NCBI GenBank assembly: GCA_018242765.1
Contig: JAFEBH010000021.1
Location: 1 to 64,000, forward strand
Length of the DNA stretch: 64,000 nucleotides
Source of the DNA: Nitrospira sp.
Lineage (GTDB): Bacteria > Nitrospirota > Nitrospiria > Nitrospirales > Nitrospiraceae
Direction: 5' to 3'
Every line of letters begins with the position of its first letter. The first letter of the stretch is position 1. The position numbers were made by a program, and so were the translations under genes. A model generated the notes under the pieces. The model searched no databases. It was not told the origin of the DNA and was given only the letters and a program-made list of their open reading frames with translations. Below are positions 54,126 to 62,554 of the stretch, piece by piece.

Positions 54126-54944
54126 GTGAACCGGACTATCAAACATGCAGAAGACCTTCGATGGCTGATCGACCATACGGGCGGGTTTCGCGCCGGCTAT
54201 GTGACTGAGATCCAAATCTTGAAACGTCGCCTCTTCGATGAAGGATCGGTGCGCGAAGTCCCGGCCGGCACCACGATTGCCGTGACTATTCACTACGAGA
54301 TTCGCGGTCTTGCTCGAGTCGCCAAGCTGACTATGACCGGCGTCACGGACTTCTCGGTTTTTGAACAGGACGGGATAGACTGTTCCTCGCTCAGCGTGAT
54401 TCAGGCTGAACTCAATGCGAGAACGCTACGCTTCTGGTTTGACCCGCAGGGCGAGCTGTATGTGGTCTGCGACGAGGCGCACCTGGAAGAACTGACCTTG
54501 CCCGTTATTAGAGCACAACAAGCCGCAGAACTGGCCCGATGGACCTTCCAAGGTCTCAGCACCGACGGTCCCACGGTTCAATGGTTGTTGGATGAGCTGA
54601 ATCAGGCCGGCCTCCCCTGCACGTGGCGCGATGCAGGACGATCTATCGCGGTTCATCCAGCCGTGCAATGGGAAGGGAGTCTGAGACCGGCAGACAACTC
54701 CTCAGGGGATGAGAACAATCTGGTTCATGCGATGGCCTATAGCCCGCCGGAGGGACAAGGGTTTGGACTGCTGCTGCGAGTATTCGGTATTCAGGACAGA
54801 AGGCTTAGCCGAATTCTTGAAGTCCTGGCAGATCGGATCACTCAACGCTTTCCAGGCAACTGCCTCGTCGGCACGACGATTATCCCAGGTAGAGAATGGG
54901 AGCGTTGGTTGGTTCAGGAACACCGGTCACGGCGTGAACGGTGA
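54126..54944 (+). CDS. Hypothetical protein, 272 aa
   Basis: No recognised family. The N-terminus (IKHAEDLRWLIDHTGGFRAGYVTEIQILKRRLFDEG) is helical, and the middle is strand-rich (GTTIAVTIHYEIRGLARVAKLTMTGVTDFSVFEQDG, ELYVVCDEAHLEELTL). The most likely start is GTG 54126, since the alternative TTG 54072 overlaps the previous gene; neither has a strong ribosome site. It is convergent with the methyltransferase gene. Confidence 0.6.
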   Translation: MNRTIKHAEDLRWLIDHTGGFRAGYVTEIQILKRRLFDEGSVREVPAGTTIAVTIHYEIRGLARVAKLTMTGVTDFSVFEQDGIDCSSLSVIQAELNARTLRFWFDPQGELYVVCDEAHLEELTLPVIRAQQAAELARWTFQGLSTDGPTVQWLLDELNQAGLPCTWRDAGRSIAVHPAVQWEGSLRPADNSSGDENNLVHAMAYSPPEGQGFGLLLRVFGIQDRRLSRILEVLADRITQRFPGNCLVGTTIIPGREWERWLVQEHRSRRER

Positions 54945-54963
54945 CAAAGCAACCGCCCGCTGT

Positions 54964-55695
54964 TCAGTGCGCGTGTTCAGGAGAATAATGCCCGTTCCCG
55001 TTGGAATAGGCAGCGGTTCCGTTTTCTCTGGCATAGCCTGAGGGAGCGTGTGCGGTGCCGTTCCCATTCACCTGCTGCCCCTTGCCGTTGATGCATTCCA
55101 CCAAGGCCCAGAGTCGTAAAGGATTCACCCGTTGATTCCGAGCAATGTGGAGCGACGTTCCTTCCAAGACGGTATTGAGCGACAGGTCCGTACGCCAGCC
55201 CAGGTGCTTCGTTATGGGAGAAAGCGCTTTTTCCACGGCGGCAATGACCTTGTTGCCGTTGCTGAAATGATTCAGCATGATAATGCGACCACCGGGACGG
55301 CAGACCCGAATCATCTCGTTGACCACTGTTCGATAGTCCGGCACCGCCGTCACGACATAGGCCGCCACGACCGTATCGAAGCTGTCATCGTTGAATTGCA
55401 TGGCACCGGCATCCATGCGGTGCAGCTCGACGTGATCAAGACTGTGAGCCGCCGCCTTTTCCTTCGCCCTGGCCAACATCCCTTCGGACACATCGATACC
55501 AATGATGCGGCAATGACGGGGATACATGGGAAGGGCCAATCCCGTCCCGACACCGACTTCAAGAATCCGTTCATTCGGCTGAACATTCAAATTTCGAATG
55601 GCCGATTCACGGCCTTCGTGAAATACTTTTCCAAACACTCGATCGTAAAACCCCGCATAGGAGGTGTACACACGTTCAATCTTCTCGGGGTCCAT
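54964..55695 (-). CDS. Class I SAM methyltransferase (PmtA/UbiE-like) with low-complexity tail
   Basis: A 243-residue protein with ILEVGVGTGLALPMYP (SAM motif I), IGIDVSEGMLARAKEKA, FDTVVAAYVVTAVPD and VCRPGGRIIMLNHF. The pattern is closest to phosphatidylethanolamine N-methyltransferase (PmtA) or other UbiE-type lipid methyltransferases. The last 40 residues (GKGQQVNGNGTAHAPSGYARENGTAAYSNGNGHYSPEHAH) are rich in Asn, Gly and His, which is unusual for the family. The substrate is unproven. Confidence 0.82.
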   Translation of the reverse strand: MDPEKIERVYTSYAGFYDRVFGKVFHEGRESAIRNLNVQPNERILEVGVGTGLALPMYPRHCRIIGIDVSEGMLARAKEKAAAHSLDHVELHRMDAGAMQFNDDSFDTVVAAYVVTAVPDYRTVVNEMIRVCRPGGRIIMLNHFSNGNKVIAAVEKALSPITKHLGWRTDLSLNTVLEGTSLHIARNQRVNPLRLWALVECINGKGQQVNGNGTAHAPSGYARENGTAAYSNGNGHYSPEHAH

Positions 55696-55978
55696 GTTTG
55701 CCTCCCAAAATTCACACGATCCGGTCTCTGCACCCCTGCAGAGAAAGAAACCGTTATGGCGACGCGGGGGAAATCAACATTGAGGCGGGAAACTCATGTG
55801 GTCCAAGGCCCGCCGGAAACATTGCCCGGCGTACTGTAGCCAAACTCCTCCGTGTGAGTCAACATGCTTCTTCACGAACTGATGCAGGTTTTTTGCACAA
55901 ACTGGCTGGCTTACCATTTACCCAGGACCGTCTTACCTACCTTGATTCATCGCTCCTCCCTATGTGATAGCTACAGCC

Positions 55979-56596
55979 ATGCTGCTTGCAGGTCTCTTTG
56001 CCGGTGCCCTCTTCCTCGGACTACTCGTCGGAGATTGGGTCTATTTTATCCGGCTCACGCCGGATGCCGTACGGTACGGCTGCCGCGTGGCGACGCGCCC
56101 AGATGAGTGGGCAGGCACAACCCTGGATGGCGTCCGCGATCGTTTCGGCCCTGACGGAGTCCTAATGCTGCCGCATGGAGTGGCATGGTGGTACCCGGAC
56201 CTGTCTCAGATCGCCATTCGTCCGCAATACCGCCTCTTCTCTCGAAAATTTCGGACCGCTTGGCCTGTGAAAGGCCTCATCCACCTGTCCCCTCATGACC
56301 AATCGCTGAGAACGCACTGCGTGAGGCGAATCCCCTGGTCATCCGCAGTCATCACCGTGATCTGGTTTGCCGTTGTCTTGTTGGGATCGCTGACCTTTGT
56401 GGCGCAATATGCCCTGGAAGGCGGGTTCACGACGCTAGGCGGAGCGTTTTTGGGTATTGGCATTGTCGGACTTGCCGGCATGGTCGCGCTGTTCGGAATC
56501 GTGACGGTGACCTTGTCCTATCGCCTGGAGGACAGCCGCCTCATGCAAGTGTACGATGAACTCCGCGCAGCCATGACGCCGCCCGGCGTGTCCTGA
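55979..56596 (+). CDS. Membrane protein of unknown function
   Basis: A 205-residue protein with a first transmembrane segment (LLAGLFAGALFLGLLVG), a cytoplasmic region (residues 25-120) with many Arg and Trp residues, and two later segments (VITVIWFAVVLLGSLTFVAQYAL, GIGIVGLAGMVALFGIVTVTLSY). No family is recognised. GTG 55964 is a possible upstream start. No strong ribosome site precedes either. Confidence 0.65.
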   Translation: MLLAGLFAGALFLGLLVGDWVYFIRLTPDAVRYGCRVATRPDEWAGTTLDGVRDRFGPDGVLMLPHGVAWWYPDLSQIAIRPQYRLFSRKFRTAWPVKGLIHLSPHDQSLRTHCVRRIPWSSAVITVIWFAVVLLGSLTFVAQYALEGGFTTLGGAFLGIGIVGLAGMVALFGIVTVTLSYRLEDSRLMQVYDELRAAMTPPGVS

Positions 56597-56613
56597 GACA
56601 GTGCTCTCCCCCA

Positions 56614-56958
56614 TCACCCGCGAAACAAGTCCAAGAGGTGATCGTACTCCACCGGCAGATTCACGGCGGTGCGATGACGAACTAGGCCGGCAATAATCCC
56701 CCGATGTTTCTTCACCAGTCCCGACGTCTCAAACGCCTCTCGAAAGCGCTGCCATTGCAACGCCGGATCGGCTACAATCTTAACCTGTTCGTCTTGGGGA
56801 AGCGCATGCACGATGGTCGTTAAGGTGCGAACGGCTTTTTCCACACTCTCGTAAGGCGGCGCCAGATTGAGTCGGGCATAGAACGTCTCCAGGTGCCGAC
56901 GGAATTCCTCCTTCAGCACCTGAGTCGGATCTGACACAGGGGGTCGCGCTTCTGCCAT
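56614..56958 (-). CDS. Small conserved hypothetical protein
   Basis: A 114-residue helical protein (LKEEFRRHLETFYARLNLAPPYESVEKAVRTLTTIVHALPQDEQVKIVADPALQWQRFREAFETSGLVKKHRG). No membrane segment or signal. ATG 56958 is preferred, since the upstream extension to 57054 would overlap the divergent lipoprotein gene. No function is assigned. Confidence 0.65.
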   Translation of the reverse strand: MAEARPPVSDPTQVLKEEFRRHLETFYARLNLAPPYESVEKAVRTLTTIVHALPQDEQVKIVADPALQWQRFREAFETSGLVKKHRGIIAGLVRHRTAVNLPVEYDHLLDLFRG

Positions 56959-57020
56959 ACTGGGTTCAGAGATGATACGGTAGGACAAGGGTACGGAACA
57001 ACTCTGCAAGGGAGGATCGC

Positions 57021-57506
57021 ATGAACCGGATACTATCCAGCTTCTTCGGTGCACTCGTCATGATGGCCCTGGTCGGGTGCTCATCGCATCACCAGCACCA
57101 TGGCATGATGGGTGGGGGCAACAACGACGCCTACTGGCAAAAGGGCCAACAAGATATGGAGGGATTGATCAATCGGACCGTCCAGGACCCCGAAAAGGCG
57201 AAGGGTGTGAATGCATACGTCGGTGAGATCATCAAGGAGCTCAAAGAGAGCCGTGAGCAGGAACGGGCCTATCACCGGCAGCTTTACACCTTGAATACCA
57301 GCTATACGGCGACACCGGACGAATTTTCAAAAATCGTGAACGAGGCGAACATTCAGCGGGCGCAGAGCTCAGCCCGGGTGCTGAGCCTTCGGTTCAAGAT
57401 GAAAGATTTGATGACAGCCGACGAGTGGAAGACGCTCTCGGATCGCATGGTCTCCTATAGCGGCCGTTATCAGCATGGAAGCGCAGGGGCCAAGACAGGT
57501 TATTGA
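57021..57506 (+). CDS. Lipoprotein with His-rich N-terminus
   Basis: A 161-residue lipoprotein with lipobox ALVGC (Cys20), followed directly by SSHHQHHGMMGGGNND, a His/Met-rich stretch that may bind copper or another metal, and a helical domain (ELKESREQERAYHRQLYTLNTSYTATPDEFSKIVNEAN). The helical part has some likeness to periplasmic CpxP/Spy-type metal-stress proteins, but the LTxxQ motif is not obvious. The ribosome site GGGAGG is 6 bp before ATG. Its end overlaps the convergent gene by 7 bp. Confidence 0.72.
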   Translation: MNRILSSFFGALVMMALVGCSSHHQHHGMMGGGNNDAYWQKGQQDMEGLINRTVQDPEKAKGVNAYVGEIIKELKESREQERAYHRQLYTLNTSYTATPDEFSKIVNEANIQRAQSSARVLSLRFKMKDLMTADEWKTLSDRMVSYSGRYQHGSAGAKTGY

Positions 57507-58540
57507 GCCGTACCCGGCGCGGCCGTGAGCGGCACCGCTGTCCACGTCGCGCCGGCATCCGTCGAACGATAGAGGCCGCTGCCGTTGGTGCCGGCATAGA
57601 GGGTTTGGGTGTTTTTGGGATCCATGGCCAGGGCACGAATGTTCAACGTCGCGAACCCTTGGTTCATGGCCTTCCAGGTCTTGCCGCCATCCGAACTTTT
57701 CCAAACTCCTGCTGGGCCACCGATCAACAGCTGGGCTGTTTCCTTCGGATGGACAACCAGGCTGCTGATAAAGGGATCGGAGATGGATTGGCCGATACGC
57801 TCCCACTGCTCACCCTTTGTCGCTGTACGAAAGAGCCCCTTCGTCGTCCCGGCATAGACGACATCGGGATTTGTCCGGTCGATCTCGATGGCATTGACCC
57901 CGAGAGCCATAGCGGCCATGAGCTCCCTCTCGGGGATCAACCCATTATTGATTTTCTTCCAGGTCATCGCCCCATCATCCGACCGATAGACCCCGCCGGT
58001 CGTCCCGCCATAGAGCACCGCCGGCTCTTTAGGGTTAATGGCGATCGACGTCACAATGTGGACTTCCTTCATCCCGTTCATCCGCTCGACCCATTCACGG
58101 CCCGCGTCTTTTGAATAAAAAGCGCCGACCGTCGTGGCCGCATAGATCTGTTCGCTGATCGCCGGGTGAAACACGAACTGATTGATGAATGAGACATGTT
58201 CTTTCAGTCCGACATTATGCGGCAGCCAATGTTGGCCTCCATCCGGACTCTTGTAGACGGCATCCCCCATCGTGCCGGCATAGATCGTCGCCGGCAGGAG
58301 CGGATCGATCGCGAGCGTCGTTACCCGCCGCGCGCTGAAGCTCGGAAACTTTTCCCAGGTCCCTCCCCCATCACGCGATTTGTAAACCGCATCGTTCGTC
58401 GCGATATAGAGAATATTTGCATTCGTCGGATGCAGCGCGATCGACACCACTGATTCGCTCTCTTTCTGGCAGCCAGTCGCACCTAGCCCGAGGAGCAGAA
58501 GACCGAAGAAAAACAGCCGAATGTGATGGAGAAGCAACAT
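57500..58540 (-). CDS. BNR/YCF48-like beta-propeller lipoprotein
   Basis: A 346-residue protein with signal peptide and lipobox LGATGC (Cys24 from ATG 58540). It contains repeated units like VYKSRDGGGTWEKF, VYKSPDGGQHWLPH, FYSKDAGREWVER, VYRSDDGAMTWKKI, VWKSSDGGKTWKAM and LYRSTDAGATWTAV, the Asp-box/BNR-type blades of a propeller. Six or seven blades can be counted. Photosystem II assembly factor YCF48-like proteins share this design; here it is a surface or periplasmic propeller with unknown ligand. Upstream ATG 58561 is also possible. Confidence 0.82.
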   Translation of the reverse strand: MLLLHHIRLFFFGLLLLGLGATGCQKESESVVSIALHPTNANILYIATNDAVYKSRDGGGTWEKFPSFSARRVTTLAIDPLLPATIYAGTMGDAVYKSPDGGQHWLPHNVGLKEHVSFINQFVFHPAISEQIYAATTVGAFYSKDAGREWVERMNGMKEVHIVTSIAINPKEPAVLYGGTTGGVYRSDDGAMTWKKINNGLIPERELMAAMALGVNAIEIDRTNPDVVYAGTTKGLFRTATKGEQWERIGQSISDPFISSLVVHPKETAQLLIGGPAGVWKSSDGGKTWKAMNQGFATLNIRALAMDPKNTQTLYAGTNGSGLYRSTDAGATWTAVPLTAAPGTAQ

Positions 58541-58733
58541 AGTGGCCGAAGACCTAACCATAGGGGTTGAACGGGAGTCAAGGCAATGAAGTTATCTCCC
58601 CTCTACCTCCCTTACGTTGGTCTCGATGGGTTGTCACGTTGTTAAATTGAAATTCAGAATGTCCTTGTCTAGAGCTGCATTCCTGGCAAGATATGAATCA
58701 AGTCTTGTCACCACCCGATTTGAATTGCCATTC

Positions 58734-59120
58734 ATGCTCTTCCCAAGAATTAAGATCGCCATTATCCTTTCTCACTGCTGCTTCGCGCTCTGCCTTGCGC
58801 CCTTCACATACTCGGCAAAAAACTATCTTCTACTCCATAAAATTCTCCTTCCAGGCATGGTTGCTCTAAGCCCAGCCTCGGGAGAAAAGACCGATATCTT
58901 CATTGCAGAACTCCTCCCAAATACCGAAGACGGCACTGCCGCCAAGAAGATGTTTTCACACCGAACGGAAGAAATGCACCGCCTTCATGAAGCATGGCTC
59001 TTCCATACCAAGCTGCATGAAACCTTCGCACTGTACCAAACCATTAGCTGGGCAGTAGCAGCTATGATTTCCCTAGGAGCTGTCCTCATTCTCTATCGAA
59101 TGAAGCGCCAGACTCACTAA
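58734..59120 (+). CDS. Two-span membrane protein of unknown function
   Basis: A 128-residue protein with one hydrophobic segment (IKIAIILSHCCFALCLAPFTYS) and another near the end (TISWAVAAMISLGAVLILYRM), and an intervening soluble loop. The start at 58734 is the most sensible; the upstream in-frame sequence from 58617 is unlike a protein start. AT-rich codon use relative to neighbours hints at recent acquisition. No family recognised. Confidence 0.55.
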   Translation: MLFPRIKIAIILSHCCFALCLAPFTYSAKNYLLLHKILLPGMVALSPASGEKTDIFIAELLPNTEDGTAAKKMFSHRTEEMHRLHEAWLFHTKLHETFALYQTISWAVAAMISLGAVLILYRMKRQTH

Positions 59121-59185
59121 CTCGACGTTCTAGTGGTCCTGGCGATGGACTGCAGCCAGTGAGCTGTGGTTCTTTCAGGCGATAG

Positions 59186-59581
59186 ATGGACAGTAGATAC
59201 ATGCAAAGTATTCTCGCCATTCTGAGTATATCGCTTGTTTTGCTCGCTGGAGCAGTCTGGTACCTGGATAAGACCGAACAGCAAGAGTCGCATTTTGAAA
59301 CATACCAAGGACTGCGGTCCTCTGAGCTAATTGAGAAAGGCTGGGTTCCAGACATTGTTCCGAGAACTGCATACAATATCTACGAAGAGCATCGCGTAGA
59401 CCAGGACCCGGTACATGTCTGGTTTCGTTTTCAACCTGGCGACACCGCAAACATTCAAGAAACCTGCGCAAGACAGCAAAGCGAGGACACGTTGACTGCT
59501 ACCTATAAATGCAAGCATGGCGGTGGCGTAGTTGTCGTCAGGCTAAAACAGGACGGAACGGGAGAAATAGTTGGCAACTAG
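59186..59581 (+). CDS. Membrane-anchored hypothetical protein
   Basis: A 131-residue protein with an N-terminal membrane anchor (ILAILSISLVLLAGAVWYL) and a soluble domain with YQGLRSSELIEKGWVPDIVPRTAYNIYEEHRVDQDPVHVWFRFQPGD and two cysteines (ETCARQ, TYKCKHGG). The pattern looks conserved, but I cannot name a family. It follows the previous gene by 65 bp on the same strand. Confidence 0.65.
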   Translation: MDSRYMQSILAILSISLVLLAGAVWYLDKTEQQESHFETYQGLRSSELIEKGWVPDIVPRTAYNIYEEHRVDQDPVHVWFRFQPGDTANIQETCARQQSEDTLTATYKCKHGGGVVVVRLKQDGTGEIVGN

Positions 59582-59730
59582 ATGATCCAATAGTCCACAT
59601 TTAGGGAACTCAATACCCAGTAGGCTTGAGGATTGGTTCTAAAAGGCCGGCCCGGTAGACTTCGACATCCGTCAGAGGAACGGCCCTTCACGACTTGAAT
59701 TCTACAGTGATCCCCACTTTATATAATCGA

Positions 59731-59773
59731 AACCTGCCACGCGTTACGCGAAATCTTCCTCACGTGGCAGGTT
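59731..59773. repeat. 11-bp perfect hairpin arms
   Basis: AACCTGCCACG (59731-59741) and CGTGGCAGGTT (59763-59773) are exact reverse complements with a 21-bp loop. No T-run follows. It may end the upstream transcript or be a small repeat. Confidence 0.45.
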
Positions 59774-59887
59774 CTCGGGTGGAAATTACACACACAACCC
59801 CTTCGAGGTCCACTCACACGTCCTGCACAACACGGAGAGCAGGCACCCCGCTGGCATCATGCGTTCAGAAAGCCCGGTGATGGCTCA

Positions 59888-60022
59888 CTACTTCGACTGC
59901 TCGTACGCTGCTCTGAGATCACTGGCCGGTGGATGCGTACTACTCACCGTTGTAAGCACGGCATAGATCAACACCGCCGTTCCGACAAGAATCCCGCCGA
60001 CATATAACCAGACCTTATCCAT
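59888..60022 (-). CDS. 44-residue single-span membrane protein
   Basis: ATG 60022 has AGGAGGA 4-5 bp upstream. The product (MDKVWLYVGGILVGTAVLIY...) has one transmembrane segment near residues 5-25 and a soluble tail (THPPASDLRAAYEQSK). The exceptionally good ribosome site and clean membrane segment support it as a real small protein. No family is recognised. Confidence 0.62.
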   Translation of the reverse strand: MDKVWLYVGGILVGTAVLIYAVLTTVSSTHPPASDLRAAYEQSK

Positions 60023-60329
60023 GACATCCTCCTGTGGTTAAAAGGTTGTCCAGGGCATTGGCCCTCATCTATATGGTTGAGGAAATTTGTGCAAACTTCT
60101 CAAGCGGGAGGAACCGGCACTGGCGGATATATTGAGTACGCCAGGCTGGCGCTCACCCGTTGAGTAAGTTGCCTGCCTGATTGGACAAAATTGTATTGCA
60201 GGAGTGTGTGGGAGAAAATTGGGGCAAGACCCGAAGAGATTTTACCGGTGGCACAAATCCACAGATGGTTCCAATCGATACTTCAGCGCGTTGAGCGCTG
60301 CTGGAACCCAAGCCCGAACGCCTCAACCA
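60023..60329. other. Non-coding stretch
   Basis: No supported gene. The plus-strand frames here lack ribosome sites and motifs. Confidence 0.45.
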
Positions 60330-61457
60330 TTACATCTTCAGGCGCTCGGCGTAACCGGTCAGTTCGACGTAGCCTTGTCCCTTGATGGGCCTGCTCTGTT
60401 TAGTGCCCGTCACGGCCACGGCTCCTTCCCAATAGGACACACGACTGCTGCGCGAGGTGCGCAATTCCTGATCGGCGAGTAACGGGACCACATCCAGCAT
60501 CAGGTCGAGCGACGGAAGTGTAAGCTTCCATCGGTTGGGATAGATCGCTTTGCTCTCGGTACTGGTCCAGGCTCCGATCGATTCGATCGCAAAGTCCTTC
60601 ACGTCCAAATGGCGACTCCGTCCATCAGAGAAGACGATCGTGCCGCTCGATGCCAGATCGGACGATCCATCCTTCAACCGCATGCGATACAACATCAGCT
60701 CACTATTGTCTTCCAATTGAATACTGAACCAGTCCCAGCCGACTTGATCGGCCCCGAGGTCGCCTGACCCGAATTCATGGTCCATCCAGCTGAGACCGGT
60801 GACGTCGAAGGATTCTCCGTCGATCGTCAGCGTTCCGCTGGTCTCAAGTCTGGTAAACGAATAATAGTGAGAGGCTTGCCCCACGTCTTTCCCCTTCCGA
60901 CTGATGCCGGCCGCACCATGTGTGACCAACGGTTTGGCCGGTTGCAGCCTGAGCGAAAGAGCATGAGTGTCGTCACGGGCTATCAAGCTGTGCGCGCCGA
61001 TCTGATCCGTTGCGGCCTCGACTCGCCAATCATCGATCCAGACCTGGAGTTTCGACTCATCGGCACCGGCCTTTCCAAGGCCCTCGCGACTGAGCTTCTC
61101 CGAGAAATGAAAACGTTTTCCAGTGATGTCGGTCACAGCAAAATGGGCCAGATACAGATCCTTCACCGACCATTTGGAGGGGAGCGTCGTCACATCCTCA
61201 GGCGGGATCCCTCGCCGAAAGAACGTTAATTCAAAACCAAATGCCCGGCCTCCCTTGGTGTGGAGATGGCCCGTGTAGTACCACCATTCGGTTCGATAAG
61301 TCGGGTGTGAGCCGTGGTCTCTAGGAAAAGCGTACTGGTACCCGGCGATCGCCGGCTGGAAAGGGGTAGATCCAGTACTTGCCGCGAGCGCGAGCGAGAC
61401 CGTCGCGGCCAGCCAGGCACCGACCAGTCCGATCCGCCAATACTGGATCACACCCAT
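60330..61457 (-). CDS. Exported AttH/CrtC-like lipocalin-family protein
   Basis: A 375-residue protein with a signal segment (IGLVGAWLAATVSLALAAS) and a two-lipocalin-type AttH/carotenoid-1,2-hydratase-like fold: YRTEWWYYTGHLHTKGGRAFGFELTFFRRG, LYLAHFAVTDITGKRFHF, GLSWMDHEFGSGDLG, GWDWFSIQLEDNSELMLYRMR. AttH-like proteins often pair with ABC exporters and lipid/hydrophobic cargo; an ABC exporter lies about 1 kb away on the other strand. The start is ATG 61457 or GTG 61451; GAGGGGAGG lies directly ahead of the ATG, so the GTG, at better spacing, may be used. Confidence 0.82.
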   Translation of the reverse strand: MGVIQYWRIGLVGAWLAATVSLALAASTGSTPFQPAIAGYQYAFPRDHGSHPTYRTEWWYYTGHLHTKGGRAFGFELTFFRRGIPPEDVTTLPSKWSVKDLYLAHFAVTDITGKRFHFSEKLSREGLGKAGADESKLQVWIDDWRVEAATDQIGAHSLIARDDTHALSLRLQPAKPLVTHGAAGISRKGKDVGQASHYYSFTRLETSGTLTIDGESFDVTGLSWMDHEFGSGDLGADQVGWDWFSIQLEDNSELMLYRMRLKDGSSDLASSGTIVFSDGRSRHLDVKDFAIESIGAWTSTESKAIYPNRWKLTLPSLDLMLDVVPLLADQELRTSRSSRVSYWEGAVAVTGTKQSRPIKGQGYVELTGYAERLKM

Positions 61458-61640
61458 CCTCCCCTCATGATCCACATTCAAGCTCCTTCCCTGATGAGAA
61501 CACCGCAACCGCTTCGGTTATACCATGCGCCTCGCCCATGAACCAATCGGCTGTCTGAGAGCGGCGTTTCGCATTTCCTTCAAAATCAAGAGCCTGGGAC
61601 CAGCGTTGACAATTTTCACAAGCGTCAGCTATCGTGGCCC

Positions 61641-62330
61641 ATGCAAACTGATCATGAACGGGGGCCGACAGGGCGAGGTTCGTCCAAAGTTATTGAACCG
61701 TTTCCTATTCCCGATCGGCTTCCCGTGTTTCCATTACCGAATGTGGTCTTCTTCCCTAAAACCTATCTCCCGCTCCACATCTTTGAACCACGGTATCGCC
61801 AAATGGTAGCCGATGTCACGGTAGGCGGCCAATGCATTGCCATGGCGCTCCTGAAGGAAGGATGGGAGCCGGACTACTATGGGAACCCGGCCATCTATTC
61901 TGCACTCTGTATCGGGAGAGTCGTCAGCGTACAGCCCTTGCCGGATGGTCGCTCCAACATCTTGCTGCAGGGGCTTGAACGATGCGAGATTACCAAGGAA
62001 CACTTCGACAAAGCCTATCGCGAAGCCACGATTCGGGTGACGCCCATGCGCACCGAAGAGGGGTTGACCAAGGATGTGCGAAAGGCGCTGATCGACGTGC
62101 TCGGACGATACCTGCAACAGCGAGAAGATAGTGCGGCGTGGCAGGGCTTCTTCCGCGAAGAAGTGAGTGATGAAGTCTTGGTGAACACCCTATCAACCTA
62201 TTTGGACTGTACCCCGTTGGAAAAACAATTCCTGCTGGAAGCCGAGGGGCTCCACCAGCGCGCTCGTCGCTTGAACGATCTCGTTCAATTCATGTTGCAC
62301 GAGCATCAAGGCCTAACGGGTTGGGACTGA
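61641..62330 (+). CDS. LON substrate-binding (N-terminal) domain protein
   Basis: A 229-residue stand-alone LON N-domain: LPVFPLPNVVFFPKTYLPLHIFEPRYRQMVADV, CIAMALLKEGWEPDYYGNPAIYSALCIGRVV, then a helical bundle ending EHQGLTGWD. It lacks ATPase and protease domains. Such proteins may select substrates for proteolysis, but this is not proven. The 3' end of this gene is duplicated immediately downstream. Confidence 0.88.
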   Translation: MQTDHERGPTGRGSSKVIEPFPIPDRLPVFPLPNVVFFPKTYLPLHIFEPRYRQMVADVTVGGQCIAMALLKEGWEPDYYGNPAIYSALCIGRVVSVQPLPDGRSNILLQGLERCEITKEHFDKAYREATIRVTPMRTEEGLTKDVRKALIDVLGRYLQQREDSAAWQGFFREEVSDEVLVNTLSTYLDCTPLEKQFLLEAEGLHQRARRLNDLVQFMLHEHQGLTGWD

Positions 62331-62554
62331 TTGGATCGCACGATGACTCTCAACGTCAACCGTCTCTGTAAAACTTATTTAACCTCCACCCCGTTGGAAA
62401 AACAATTTCTACTGGAAGCCGAGGAGCTCCATCAGCGCGCTCGTCGCTTGAACGATCTCGTTCAATTTATGTTGCACGAGCATCATGGCATAAAAGGCTG
62501 GGACTAATGGATCGTACGATCGCTATCGACGTGAACCGTCTCTGTAAAACCTAT
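62195..62554 (+). repeat. 177-bp tandem duplication across the LON/ABC junction
   Basis: The last 44 codons of the LON gene, its stop and the first codons of the ABC gene appear twice (for example ACCCCGTTGG at 62211 and 62388). The junction carries AACTTAT, close to the AACCTAT found at 62195 and 62548, so the duplication may have formed by microhomology. One copy has a one-base indel near the stop. Confidence 0.85.
62343..62507 (+). CDS. Chimeric 54-residue reading frame inside the duplication
   Basis: The frame begins with the ABC-protein N-terminus (MTLNVNRLCKTY) and runs into a second copy of the LON C-terminus (TPLEKQFLLEAEELHQRARRLNDL...GWD). The stop overlaps the ABC start (TAATG). 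Base differences between copies are about half silent (five silent, four amino-acid-changing codons), and the frame is intact. It may simply keep translational coupling. Whether a stable protein is made is unknown. Confidence 0.5.
   Translation: MTLNVNRLCKTYLTSTPLEKQFLLEAEELHQRARRLNDLVQFMLHEHHGIKGWD

Noticed and set aside
59695..59880. Plus-strand open frame of 61 codons
   Set aside because: Thr/Arg/Ser-rich, spans the hairpin at 59731-59773, no ribosome site.
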